Part shown: in pieces, positions 12,201 to 22,990 of the stretch | Numbering within the stretch: position 1 is the stretch's first letter | Layout: the number at the start of each line of letters is the position of its first letter | DNA from: Suillus spraguei | Lineage: Eukaryota; Basidiomycota; Agaricomycetes; Boletales; Suillaceae | Direction: 5' to 3' | DNA length: 50,077 bases | Assembly: GCA_016800925.1 (NCBI GenBank) | Contig: JABCPU010000474.1 | Span: forward strand, 1 to 50,077 | Made by a program: the position numbers and the translations under genes | The notes under the pieces: model-generated | Database searches by the model: none | What the model was told of the DNA's origin: nothing | The model's input: the letters and a program-made list of their open reading frames with translations, nothing else

Positions 12201-12672
12201 TGGGACAGTACGCAAACTGCCTTGCATACAGCAGGTGCGTCAGCATACAATTTCATCAACAGTATCTAATTACTTCACAGTCGCAGATCCAGTGATGTCT
12301 TTCCACCTTCGATCTCACGCAGATGAACTTGTCGACATCTGTGTCATCTGGAAGAAGAAGGTTCAAAATATTCCGTGCGCGTGGCCAACGACTGCGAGTT
12401 GGGGACCCTCTGACGAAGCTTTGGTTCAAGCCGCTTATAATCAGGCGCGATCATCGTTTCGGGGTGAGGATGATGACGAGAGTTTGGAAGGAGACAGAGA
12501 GGGTGATTGTGAGAGTGACCTGGAGTATGGCGAAATTGAAGATGAGGAGCTGATGGATGCTAACATGACAAGCACCCAGTTCATCACCTATCTATTTGCT
12601 AGAGTGCCCCCCATCCTCCCCGGTTTATCACCCACTATAATGTCTTTGCGGTCTGCCCTAGTCAGTCTATAA
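9290..12672 (+). pseudogene. KDZ transposase, CxC1-type, with nonsense mutations
   Basis: Likely transposase of a KDZ (Kyakuja-Dileera-Zisupton) DNA transposon. Seen in order: N-terminal NQWRRWSEDIILAMI; a cysteine-cluster (CxC1-like) region CPCSPAPLQLL...GLFPCAPL (about 9894-9970); NSLRRRFSNAFHWYQVL; catalytic-core blocks IDACFTQKR (first Asp), LLYDIGCQ (second Asp), FHAYGHQWACQ and LSDGEGCKRLW (Glu); then coiled-coil and acidic C-terminal parts. Introns keeping frame: 9822-9872, 10100-10150, 10357-10402, 11103-11161, 11367-11414, one starting at about 11788, and 12235-12280. Three disruptions: TGA at 9986-9988, TGA created across the 11366/11415 splice junction, and TGA at 11606-11608; at each the family normally has Arg, so CGA to TGA is likely. 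The C-terminal frame runs into the minisatellite at 12600, suggesting the true end was replaced. The protein is dead as it stands. Confidence 0.9.
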
Positions 12673-13415
12673 TGTCATTGTGGTCCGCCCTACGTAGGCT
12701 ATAATGTCTTTGCGGTCTGCCCTAGTCAGTCTATAATGTCTTTGCGGTCCACCCTACGTAGGCTATAATGTCTTTGCGGTCTGCCCTACATAGGCTATAA
12801 TGTCATTGTGGTCTGCCCTACTTAGGCTATAATGTCATTGCGGTCTGCCCTACTCAGTCTATAATATCATTGTGGTCCGCCCTATATGGTGTATGGTCCA
12901 CCCTACCTAGGCTATAATAACATTGCGGTCTGCCCTACATAACATATGGTCTGCCCTACTTAGGCTATAATGTCATTGTGGTCTGCCCTAGTCAGGCCAT
13001 AATGTCACTGTGGTCTGCCCTATATGACATATGGTCTGCCCTACTCAGTCTATAATATCATTGTGGTCTGCCCTATATGGTGTATGGTCCGCCCTACCTA
13101 GGCTATAATGACATTGCAGTCTGCCCTACATGACATATGGTCTGCCCTATTTAGGCTATAATGTCTTTGCGGTCTGCCCTAGTCAGTCTATAATGTCACT
13201 ACGGTCTGCCCTACATGACATATGGTCCGCCCTACATAGGCTATAATGTCATTGCAGTCTGCCCCACATGGCATATGGTCCTCCCTATAATGGTGCGGTG
13301 GTCTGCCCAATATGGTGTATTATCCGCCCTACTGAGGCTATAATGTCTTCGTGGTCCACCGTAAATAATATATGGTTCGCCCTACCTAGGCTATAATGTC
13401 TTTGTAGTTTGCCAG
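12600..13415. repeat. Minisatellite, ~32 bp unit, ~24 copies
   Basis: Tandem units of the form AGGCTATAATGTCATTGCGG followed by TCTGCCCTACAT. Variants differ mainly by C/T changes (GCGG versus GTGG, CAGTCT versus TAGGCT) and some units have a short form with CATATGGTCTGCCC. The array begins inside the reading frame of the KDZ pseudogene. Confidence 0.92.
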
Positions 13416-13428
13416 AATGAATGAGCCA

Positions 13429-13900
13429 TCCAGGATTTGTTTGAGTAAGTATTGTCACAAATGACCTTTGACTAGGCATATGTATTTGATATAGATGAGG
13501 GGGGGGGTAACTCTGGTGTTGCAATGCTCCAGGATTTGTTTGAGTAAGTATTGTCGCAAATGACCTTTGACTATGAAAGCGTGGGCATATGTATTTGATA
13601 TAGACAGGGGGAACTCTGGTGTTGCAATACTCCAGGATTTGTTTGAGTAAGTATCATCACAAATGACCTTTGACTATGAAAGTGTGGGCATATGTATTTG
13701 ATATAGACAGGGGGAACTCTGGTGTTGCAATCACAAATGACCTTTGACTATGAAAGCGTGGGCATATGTATTTGATATAGATGGGGGGGAACTCTGGTGT
13801 TGCAATGCTCCAGGATTTGTTTGAGTAAGTATCGTCGCAAATGACCTTTGACTAGGCATATGCATTTGATATAGATGAGGGGGTTGGTTTTCCTAATCCC
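13429..13900. repeat. Tandem repeat, ~100-105 bp unit, ~4.5 copies
   Basis: Units start CTCCAGGATTTGTTTGAGTA and contain ACAAATGACCTTTGACTATG, GGGCATATGTATTTGATATA and GGGGGAACTCTGGTGTTGCA. Copies begin near 13429, 13528, 13631 and 13808; one copy near 13728 lacks the first ~35 bp. Some copies lack the GAAAGCGTGG segment. This array directly abuts the 32 bp minisatellite but is unrelated to it. Confidence 0.9.
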
Positions 13901-14342
13901 CTTCAAACTCTCTGTCACCCTTACATACCTGTGAAGAGCAAGAGAGAGACCAAACTAAGCAAGACACAATTGAATCCACAAAGCTAGCCATTATATGCTT
14001 ATATATGTTAGATATAACACAGAGGTTCATTGTAGTCTAAGGCTATTCACCATCAGAATCAACAAAAAACTACCACAAACTATTGAAAATTTAGGTGGAT
14101 TCTAGACCCCAGACACTCCTATATATTTGGGAAAATACATTAGATATATGGTCCAAAGTACCCTATGGTACTTTCCATGACATGTTCCCAAACATCTTTG
14201 GTCTATGTACCATACATACTCCTTTGGTCCACAAACATAATAGGGAAGGACCATGGAACATTGGAGAGACCATCGGAAACATACCTCTTAGGTACAAATC
14301 TCTATAGGCCACAATCAACCTAAGAGGTGTCTAAAATGGGGT
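13901..14342. other. AT-rich spacer, no gene seen
   Basis: AT-rich sequence with scattered near-palindromic bits (TACCCTATGGTAC at 14158-14170 and CCTCTTAGGT versus ACCTAAGAGG at 14284-14327). There are no coding signs and no family match. It abuts the 5' truncation point of the KDZ copy downstream. Confidence 0.5.
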
Positions 14343-16642
14343 GACCAAAGTGCTGACATCCCGAACGCAGGAGATCTTGCATTATTTTGCCCAGCATGTC
14401 CTCAGCCTGGGATTAATGTATCATTATCAGGGGATGAATCACTTGATGAGTGAGTCCTCTTCAATACCGAAGTGAACTCTGCGATGATAAGAACTCCAAG
14501 CTGGAAATACACCCAGTCATTTGTGATGGATGGAAATTTCAAAGCTGAACACCTGCATCCCATTAATCCCCTCGATGAAGTTTGGCTTTCAGATGGGCTT
14601 GGATTCATGGTCGGAAATGACAGATATAAAATGCATCTTGCAGAGGCTGCTGACACAGTGGAAAAATCGAGCTGCAACAATCACCGGGCAGTAAATCAAG
14701 CACATGCGGCGCGGCACAAGCTCGAGTCCACAGGCATCGGGGGAGTTGCCTGTGCCCGGCATGGGTGCTTTGTCCCTCACTCAATGGTTGATTTTCAGAA
14801 AGGGGAAAGGCAAGCCAAACATGCCATTCGACATTCACTAGTTGACCATGCATCATTTGCAGACAAATGAACATGGACTACGTCCTTTGTGAGGCTGCCC
14901 AGCACAACATGGAAGGCATCACCAGGGCTGTCACCTTCTATGACATCAACTGTCAATACAACAAGCACTTTCGTCTTTGGGTGGATCGAAGCCAATACCT
15001 TGACATGGTACCGGAACTGACCATCATTCCTGGAATCGGGTTGTGGCATGTGCATGGACATCAGGACAGTTGCTATGTCCGATATGCTTCGAGTTTTATT
15101 GAAGGCATTGGCCGGATTGATGGAGAGATCATGGAGACCCTATGGGCACTTCTCAACCTGACTTCCCCTGCTGCTCGGGGAATGTCATCCCCGCACTGAA
15201 AGGAATGTCTTGATTATCAGATGAACGATTCCAATTTCTGCAAGATGATCCGCATGAAAAGGACTCTTTGCCGGAAATACAAGCTGGTGAAGAATGGCAT
15301 CGCCGAAAGTGGCAAGGCCTTCAACAGACTTGATGAAGCTGCACCTGGCAATTTAAAGACACAATGGTTAGCCAGCGAGATGGTTGCTCAGTCCAAGAGA
15401 ATCAGGGATCCTGCAGCAATGGATTTATATGAAATCATTATCAAGAAGGGTAAGTTGACATTCTTTGTCTCCATGGAGCTCCGAATTAATTTTGCACTTA
15501 GCACCAAGCAAAAAGGAGATCAAGCTTAGACTACTAGAAGCAGGTAATGCCCATAATGCAGCACCCTCTCGCAGATCTGTGGCAACATGGATATCCATTG
15601 GGTTGGCAATTGAAGAGGCTCAAATTGCATTGCTCATCGAGGTCCGCAGAATTGGAAGACAATCAATGGAGACACAGAGATTAGATATTGCCCAGCAATG
15701 CGATCGTCTCCAAGGCCAGATAGATGAATTCACTCGGTCTGCTCTTACGCATCTTGGAGAGGGATTTGATGCAGATGACGATCCTGACAACTTGAACATA
15801 GATATTCTTGATGATCTCGATGATGACCTGGCAGATTTCACTGAGACATCTGATGCGTGGACAAACTCCCCTGAGCTTACCATAATTCCATTGCCATCAA
15901 ACCTTGGGGTTGAACATTGCAGATACTTTATGGCAGAGGATCTGATTCCGTTGGAGATGTCACTTCGTGAAGGGCAAGCCAATGATGCCCTGCACAATCT
16001 CCGCATTCACTTGTGCAACAAGGCTATCCTGTTCTGAACAACAGTTATGCAAGCCAAATCTCAAGCCCTGAAAACTCGAGTGTGGTCCAGGTGACATTGG
16101 TGCAGCAGGCAGTATCTTTACATGCCAGTATATATACAATAACCAGGAAGCAAATGATACAACTTGAGCCAGGGCCAGACCAGCTTCAGAAATATAAACC
16201 CCTGCTTCGCGAGCAGCTCAAGATCAGCACTGCCATCGGCGATCTAAACGCCCAAGGTCAGTGAAATGAGTCCCTCACTTGGTTCTGGTCAGTGGAAGTC
16301 GACATGGAGGGTCCAGATAGTTCGTGGAATGAGGAATGTGAGTTCGGGCATGCTTGATATATCCCGTGGTGAGCTGACAGGACCCATCCCAAGTTTACTG
16401 AGTTCATTGGCTTTGGGCAAAGGCACTACGGGATCGATGGATGGAAGAAATATCATTGGTCCAATCGGAGATGGATTGGACGTGCAACTTTTTCTTGTGG
16501 AAGGCAACCCAATGGGGTGACCAGATGCAGGAATCATTGTTGAAACAACTTCGGGTCATGCATGCTATGCCGGAAGGCAGTCTCAAATGTATTCCTTACT
16601 AGCTCAGGATGCACAGGCAGTATTTCAAGACCTGCAGCCCGC
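14343..16642 (+). pseudogene. KDZ transposase, CxC2-type, 5'-truncated and decayed
   Basis: A second KDZ transposase, of the CxC2-associated group. Visible: CPAC within LALFCPACPQPG (14380-14410); core blocks FVMDGNF (first Asp), SDGLGFMVG, CNNHRAVNQ, CFVPHSMVDFQKGER; after an intron, MNMDYVLC, FYDINCQYN (second Asp), IWHVHGHQD-like GLWHVHGHQDS and IDGEIMETLW (Glu); then a coiled-coil region. Introns: 14810-14862, which begins GCAAGC and ends CAG (a GC-AG intron, frame kept), and 15450-15501 (GTAAGT, phase 1). Disruptions: TGA at 14451-14453 (Trp likely), TGA at 15197-15199, 16035-16037 and 16262-16264 (Arg likely), a frameshift near 16090 and another near 16405. The N-terminal cysteine-cluster half is missing before 14343. 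The 3' end stops at a solo LTR at 16643. Confidence 0.9.
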
Positions 16643-17547
16643 TGTGATGAACAAACTCACGCTGAGCTTGAAACGGCACATTTTCGTATAGGTGTCACAT
16701 GGCTATCATTATCCTTACCTTTCAGCTTCACCGTCCCTTGCCATGACACTTTACCATGTGTTACCCTATCTAATGGTATCGTTCCGCACTCTGGAAGCCT
16801 CATTGCAGCTTAGTGGCTGTACTATGGCAACTTTCCCGTGAAGCGGTGATCTTCAGCAATCTCCGCAAACCCATTTGGCATCCTCAAGCAAGATTTACCA
16901 TCTGTCCTATGTCCATCCAGTCTCACCGGTACATGATTTTTTGTAAACTGTAGTGCAGTCTTATTACATGTCTGCTGCATGTTTATCCTATCCCTTCCGT
17001 TTCCGTAGCTATTCCTTAGTATAAAATTCCTAGGTACCCATACTCTTTCCTTACTTCCCTCCTATAGTACACATGGTACTTAGGAATAGTCACCACTACT
17101 GTCACTACGAAATAAAGTCCTTTACCGAAGTTACTGTCTCTAAGAACTGCTTTACTGCTGCATGCACCACCGCTCTTTACCACTTTCCTGCACTTCACCA
17201 CTAGTGCTACTGCTTTCTCACACCTCATCGCTATACTACTGCTTGTTTTACTGCAGAAGTTCCCACGCTTACCGCAGTTTTACTGTTCACGCTACCGCAT
17301 TCTCACGTTTACCACTAGTTTTACTGCAAGTTTCCCACGGACAGGAGTATTACCACTAGCATCTCACTACCTCCAATGGCATTCTCGCACCACAGGTTGG
17401 GCAATATCAAACTATACTAACTTAGCATTCCCTTTAGGGTCGAACGTTCTTGCCTTCACAAGTGAAGCAGACTAAGTAGAGCGCAAGACTCGCATACTAG
17501 CTCAGGCCATGGTTTATCTACAGCCCAGGCTAGATTGTATCTTTACA
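16643..17547 (+). mobile_element. Solo LTR, family A2
   Basis: Starts TGTGATGAACAAACTC and ends TTGTATCTTTACA (TG..CA ends, 905 bp). Flanks are CCGC (16639-16642) and CCAC (17548-17551), a 4 bp target duplication with one CpG-type change. A second copy lies at 39701-41566. The last ~150 bp (CCCTTTAGGGTCGAA, AAGTGAAGCAGACTA) match family A LTRs, so A and A2 are sister families with different 5' (U3) parts. It truncates or terminates the KDZ pseudogene. Confidence 0.85.
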
Positions 17548-17748
17548 CCACGTTGATTGATGGTGCATATGAATGAATTTGTTTTGCTGATGAAACACAT
17601 ATTTGACACCCCAAACATTGAGTCCTGGGAATTGGCCAGGTCAGCCCATGTCAGAGTTTGAATTTCTAATCCATCCATCAGTGACTCATATCATCACCTC
17701 TTCACCATCTGTCAGTTTCATTGCCAGCGTCACACTCTTGCATTAGCC

Positions 17749-18551
17749 ATGCCTGAAACTCCTGCATCCACATCTGGCACTCCAAATACTGGACATCACT
17801 GGAAACCCATGAAGCTGAACCTTCAAGATATTTCTTGTACTTTGAATATGGCTGCATCGCGCATACGCGCATGTATCTCTCAATATCAGATGGAGGCTGC
17901 TAACAACCATCCCTCTTCTGCCCAGATCATGTACTTTAAAGCCAGGCTGCAATGGGAGATCAATGTAAGTGACTGATGACCAGATGACCGGCTGACTTTG
18001 GTGGGCAATGCTGAGATTTCCAACAGACATTTGTTACTCCACTCCTGCAGTACTCAGCTGCAAGGAACATTGTTTCTGTTGTTCCAAGCCCGGTTGCTCA
18101 TGTCCTGACATTGTATCCCATGCTCACCTGGAACACTGTTCCAGACCACATCTTTTCATCCCACCTATGTCAGTTTGATGAAGTCGCAGCTCTGGGACAT
18201 CCATCCCGGATTATTCCCAGCTATGATACTCCATGGTGGATGGGACACACCGAAATTCCGAATGAACCATGGCAATGGGGTCAAATCATGAGGTCCTGTG
18301 TCGTTCACTACCAGCATTGGATGGAAAATGGAGTTGAGGATGATGGCTTGGTTCTTCCTGAGGAGGTAAATGACTCATCAGGCCCATCAGTGATGGGACT
18401 TAAGATGATTTGAGCATGCCTGGTAGCATTGATGGAGGAGCAAGATGAGGGTATCCATGAGAAGATGGCAGAGGTGAAGATGTACACTGACATGCTACAG
18501 AGATTGAAGAGAGGCAGGGGAGTGGAGTCCTTTTCATTGTGTTTAGAATAG
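17749..18551 (+). CDS. Small two-exon hypothetical gene
   Basis: ATG at 17749 opens MPETPASTSGTPNTGHHW. The intron 17965-18026 (GTAAGT...CAACAG, 62 bp, phase 0) joins ...LQWEIN to TFVTPLLQYSAARNIV. The second exon runs to TGA 18411-18413 (about 200 residues). The same frame then stays open for 45 more codons (ACLVALMEEQDEGIHEKM...) to TAG 18549-18551, and the composition continues unchanged, so TGA 18411 may be a CGA-to-TGA nonsense change as in neighbouring genes. No domain recognised and no membrane segment; the end is charged and helical. It may be a host gene or the accessory gene of a transposon. Confidence 0.55.
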
Positions 18552-18599
18552 AGAGGTCTTCATTTCATACATGATGTAAAATATTATATTCCGTCCAAA

Positions 18600-19495
18600 T
18601 GATTGTCTTGACTCCCGAATATTTTGTTCCGGATGTAGAGTCCTAAATCCCAAATGCTGAGTGGCAAATGCCCGAATGCTGAGGTACTCAGAGTTTGGGA
18701 CTCAATTCATGGGACTCGACTTCCGAATGGCAAGATTGCCTCACATATTTCTGAGTGGCGAGTCACAAATCTTAAGTACCGAACCCCGAACCCCAAAATT
18801 GTGGACTACCGGATTTCATGGTTTGGGGTTCAGCACTCAAGATTCGAGACAAAATAGATATCTGTGCCACAGTTCGGGGTTTGGCACTCACATTGTGTGG
18901 ATCAATATCTTTCACATTGTTCTGAGTCCCATGTCCCATGTGCCGGACACTGGGGCTTGGGGTTTGGCACTTAAAATGTGTGAATTCATATCTTTCACAT
19001 TGTTATGAGTCGTGAGTCCCGACTGCCGGAGTGCCGGCTGCCGGGGTTCAGGGTTCGGCACTCAACATGTGTGGATCAATAAATTTCACATTATTCTGAG
19101 TGCCGAGTGCCGAGTTCTGGGTGCCAGGGCTCGGCATTCGGCGTTTGGCACTTAACATGTGTGCATCAATATCATTCACAATGTTGTGAGTCCCAAGTCC
19201 CGAGTCCTGAGTTCTGGCTGCCAGGGTTCCGGCTGCCAGGGTTTCTGGTTTGGCACTCAACATGTGTGGATCAATAACTTTCACATTATTCTGAGTGCCG
19301 AGTGCCGAGTTCTGGGTGCCGGGGCTTGGCATTTGGCGTTTGGCACTTAACATGTGTGCATCAATATCATTCACAATGTTGTGAGTCCTGAGTCCCGAGT
19401 TCCGGCTGCCGGGGTTCAGGGTTTGGCACTCAACATGTGTGGATCAATAAATTTCACATTATTCTGAGTGCCGAGTGCCGAGTTCTGGGTGCCAG
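18600..19495. repeat. Dyad repeat cluster, second copy (left part)
   Basis: Repeats of about 105 bp carrying GAGTGCCGAGTTCTGGGTGC, GGCACTCAACATGTGTGGAT and CAATA(A/T)CTTTCACATT. They are the reverse-complement style of the 1-1720 cluster but mostly in one orientation. The cluster is split by an LTR at 19496-20210 and resumes at 20211. Confidence 0.85.
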
Positions 19496-20210
19496 TGTAA
19501 CAAACATATTGGCGCTGGGCTTAAAACCCCACCTGTTGACACTTGTCTCACATCTACAGGAGTTACCACTTGTCCATGGCCGTCTTACCCCTTTAGCAGT
19601 ACCGGCGGCATCCCACACTTACCGCACACCGTACCAACTGCCACACCACGTTCCACATACCAATGTCCTTCCATGTCCTTGCTGCATCCACATAGCTCCA
19701 TTTGGTGCATCGTTTGTTTTCTGTTCGTTATCACTGATTCCACAGCAAGCCTTATTACATGTTGCCTCATGCCGCAGCACCTCGCGCTATGTTTACTTAC
19801 GGCGGTTACTACACTCCAGCGCTACTGATCTCGCCTAGAGTATTCCGAGTACATATGATTTAGGATATAAGCACTGCGGACTTCTTTACTGTTTCTTCAC
19901 ACCGCTCGCAACCTTACCACTACCGCTGAGATCACCACTCTACATCGCTCACTCGATGCAACTGTTACTGACCTTATCTTGACCACGGTAGCACCACTAC
20001 ACACAACGCTAGTTCCAGCGGTATCATTGCTGACCACGATGCTTGTTTCGCACATAAGTTAGACTCGAACTTGACCATACTAATAGGCATCCCCCTTTAG
20101 GGTCGAACACTCTTGTTCTTACAAGTGAAGCAGACTAGACAGAGCGCAAGACTCACATACTAGTTTAGGCAGTGGTCAATCTACAGCCCAGGCTAGGTTG
20201 TATCTTTACA
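19496..20210 (-). mobile_element. Family A solo LTR, internally deleted
   Basis: Starts TGTAACAAACATATTGGCGC and ends GGTTGTATCTTTACA. At 715 bp it lacks about 240 bp compared with the ~950 bp copies; the gap falls after TAGGATATAAGCACTGCG. Flanks (CCAG and TTGG) do not form a clear duplication. Orientation given by the convention that the gag-only element at 34739-39113 reads on the minus strand and this copy is inverted relative to its LTR; the strand label is therefore relative only. Confidence 0.75.
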
Positions 20211-20660
20211 TTGGGGCTCGGCATTTGGCATTTGGCACTTAACATGTGTGCATCAATATCTTTCACACTGTTGTGAGTCCCGAGTCCCGAGTGCTGGCTG
20301 CCTGGGTTTGGAGTTTACCATTTAATATATGTGAATTCATATCTTTCACATTGTTCTGAGTCCCGAGTCCCGAGTTCTGGCTGCCGGAGTTCAGGGTTCG
20401 GCACTTACTATATGTGAATTCATATCTTTCACTTTGTTATGAGTCCCAAGTCCCAAGTGCTGGCTGCCGGGGTTTGGGGTTCAGCACTCAAAATGTGTGG
20501 ATCAAAGTCTGTTGTCTCACATTGTGCTGCCTCACATTTTGCTGAGTCCCGAGTGTCAAGCCTGAATTCGGACTATCAATTATTGAGTCCCGAATTTCAA
20601 GTATCGAGTCCCGAGTCCTGAGATACTCAGAGTTAGGGACTCAGAACTCGACTTCCAACT
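20211..20660. repeat. Dyad repeat cluster, second copy (right part)
   Basis: Continues the 18600 cluster with GAGTCCCGAGTCCCGAGT, GGCACTTACTATATGTG and TTTCACATTGTTCTGAGTCC modules, then fades by about 20650. Confidence 0.8.
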
Positions 20661-21745
20661 TGAGTTCCAGAACTGTTGATGCTCTAATTGGTACATGGTA
20701 TTCGTGTGTTGCTACTAACATGGGCATGTTACGAACTGGGGTGGTGTCACCAGCGACAGTGAAAAGACACAGTCGGTCTGCTGGGAAGTTCTTACAATGT
20801 CCAGAAGAGGACAAGGTGAAAGTACAAGGAACGCGTTCCGAGTACGATCAAGGGTTCGGCCTCAAAGACAGGTCTAAGAGGTTCTTCGAGAATAGAGACT
20901 AAGACTAAGGAGTGCTTAGACTTAGAGACAATTCAAGGACGACTTAGGTTGGAGACCTAAGCGAAGGATGTTCCAGGTAAAACCCAGTAAGATTAAAGTA
21001 AAGTATCAAGCGTAATACAATGTGCTAAAATAGGTCAATATGTGCACACGGACCAAGAGAGATGTGGGAATGTAAGTGCGTATCCAAAGAGGGAAGGCAA
21101 CTATAGTACAGATGCGTTGAGCATATGAGTCAGAGTTACGAGTCACGTGATATACAAGTAAAGGAAACAAGGAGAAATGAATAGGGGCATGTATGTTTGT
21201 AACAGGGCAACAACTCTTTCAACTTCTTTGATCTTTCACACATGGTTAGTATGTGGCCTTTGACCCTAGCCCATCCACATGAGGGAACCCCGGCATAAAT
21301 GTGCACAGAATCCCTCATATACCATGCCCAAGCAATCCGATCCCCTTCCCCTCCATCAACCCCATGTCTCACAATCCTTCCCAAAAATGCAATCATACAG
21401 CCGGAATCATACCTGAATTACAGCTGAAGGCTTGGCATACTCATCTGAGCATTAGAATAGTTCCCCACGGTGGTGAGAATATCAAAGCATTCAGGAATCA
21501 ATAAATGGTCTCGATGATTGGGGGTTTCCTGATTGGAAATGATGGAGAGGCTGTTAAACACAGATGCCCAGTACTGCAGGGTCTCTGGCATCTGTGGCAG
21601 TTCCTTGCTCAGTGCCTTATCTCCGAGGTGTGACAAGGCTCATAACCCTGCAAAGTACTGCTGAGGATGCATGACCCTGAGTGCTGCCAATGCGATGGCT
21701 GCCAGCCTTGCAATAGCTTTGAGGATATTCTCGGAGGAGGGTCCC
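20660..21745 (-). pseudogene. TET/JBP-like 2-oxoglutarate/Fe(II) dioxygenase relic
   Basis: Probable C-terminal half of a fungal TET/JBP dioxygenase, the family that oxidises methylated or thymine bases in DNA. On the minus strand from 21745: ENILKAIARLAAIALAALRV, then NSLSIISNQETPNHRDHLL with an HxD iron-binding pair (His-Arg-Asp), DILTTVGNY, then GRIVRHGVDGGEGDRIAWAW with the distal His (RHG) and the Arg expected to bind 2-oxoglutarate, and YMRDSVHIYAGV. All key residues are present, but the frame has TGA at 21640-21642 and TAA at 21418-21420 (Arg and Gln likely). The 5' end is cut at 21746 by a chromovirus LTR, and the 3' end is split by a family B LTR at 20727-21204, with coding-like sequence resuming at 20726. 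In Agaricomycetes this family is known to travel with KDZ transposons, two of which lie 4-11 kb away. Confidence 0.8.
20727..21204 (-). mobile_element. Solo LTR, family B, with 5 bp duplication
   Basis: Starts TGTTACGAACTGGGGTGG and ends TTTGTAACA (478 bp). It is flanked on both sides by GGGCA (20722-20726 and 21205-21209), a perfect 5 bp target duplication, so it is a recombined solo LTR. Minus orientation is inferred from the chromovirus at 47921-50077, whose LTR has the same sequence. It sits in the 3' part of the TET/JBP pseudogene. Confidence 0.92.
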
Positions 21746-22215
21746 TGTCACGAATTCCAAATACAAATCATTATCTTTCCTCAATTTCCCTAAAGCGTCT
21801 AAACCCAGCGCTAAGACAAACACAAACTCCATTGAAATCACTATAACCGCTTCTATAACCAAACTTCCTGATGAAGATGAAGAGATCTTTTATGATGCTA
21901 TCGGATAAGATAAGATAGTGTCACGTGATCTTAGAACCTTCTAGAATATGATGTCATAACAATGTCACAATCATCACATCGTATGATTCTCATTTCTATT
22001 TTATGATTGGCTAGTAGTTTCAAACTCAGTTTATATCTCAGTTTCAATATGTGTATATAGTTAGCTAGTTTCGCTGTAATAGTTCTTTAGTTCAAACCTC
22101 TTGTATCTACACTTGTAGCAATCCAAGACGTCCTTGCTCCTCTCTCTCTTTGTGACAACCTTAGTTTGAGTCCTAGTCTCTGCCCTAGCGTTAATTCGTT
22201 TTGTGGGTTGTGACA
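21746..22215 (+). mobile_element. 5' LTR of left chromovirus copy
   Basis: Begins TGTCACGAATTCC and ends GGGTTGTGACA (470 bp), with inverted TGTCAC/GTGACA tips. A TATATA box at 22054-22059 lies ~30 bp before the sequence AGTTCAAACCT (22089-22099), a likely transcript start region. Confidence 0.88.
22054..22099 (+). promoter_or_regulatory. Predicted LTR promoter and self-primer
   Basis: TATATA at 22054-22059 followed by AGTTCAAACCT at 22089-22099. That 11-mer is the exact reverse complement of 22218-22228 just after the LTR. In Tf1/sushi elements the 5' end of the RNA itself folds back onto the primer-binding site, and the spacing here fits. The right copy keeps both segments. Confidence 0.55.
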
Positions 22216-22990
22216 TTAGGTTTGAACTTTAGGGGACTCCGACTCGCATACTGCTGCATACTTTTCTTTTGGATTCCTCTTCAACGATAGTACCGTTGTA
22301 GACGACTCTCAAAAGTCTCTTATCATCTTCTGTACGCGTCTGTAAAGGCACTCGCACTTGCAGGCTAGTACAAAACGTTTTGTCTTGCCCGACCCTAAAA
22401 AGTCACGATCTTTCTTCTCCCCTTTGCTCATTTGAGCGCATTTCTACCAATAGTCTTTTGTAGTTAGTAGACCTCTACCAGGCCCAGCCTTACATTGCTG
22501 CTGCTAGTAGACGGTGGACGAGCAACATTAGGTGTTCGATCCGTGACCTCAGTGCTGGCCCAAGACCCTGCCTGCTGAGCTCTACGATAGTTTCCTTTTT
22601 ACGATAGTTTTCTCTTCATACGATAGAAGGTCTAGTTTCTTCGAAGTATTTAGTGGAATTGCCTCGTTGTCCAAGATAGACTGGTCGCTTGTAAGCTTCG
22701 GCTGGAAGAGCACCGTGTCCCTCGAGTTTTTCCCACTTGGAAGATCACAAAAACCTTTTACTATAGTTTTCTTAGTTAGTAAATAGGGAAGTGCCTAGTT
22801 GGGTTGACTAAAGAACCCTTTAGGACCTGAGTACGTGGTAGATCCGATCAGATATCGGGGACCGCTCAGTTTTCCATTTACATACTTCTTTTCCCATCTC
22901 CTCTTCACCATCTTTCCTTTTCAGGGTTGACCGTTACGACTAGTCAACCACAGACATCAGTAAATCGGGTTCCAGAAAACAACTGGTACT
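22216..22990 (+). other. Long 5' leader of left chromovirus
   Basis: About 775 bp between primer site and gag ATG, without a convincing ORF. It holds GGTGTTCGATCCGTGACC and polypyrimidine stretches. The mirrored leader of the right copy is 32367-33137. Confidence 0.6.
22218..22228 (+). promoter_or_regulatory. Predicted primer-binding site (self-priming)
   Basis: AGGTTTGAACT begins two bases after the LTR end and is complementary to AGTTCAAACCT inside the LTR. It does not begin TGG, so it does not look like a tRNA-type primer site. Confidence 0.55.

Noticed and set aside
13285..13524. Minus-strand ORF of 79 codons
   Set aside because: It straddles two tandem arrays and has no family resemblance.
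19496..20210. A target duplication for this LTR
   Set aside because: The flanks CCAG and TTGG do not match; the copy is internally deleted and its insertion cannot be confirmed this way.
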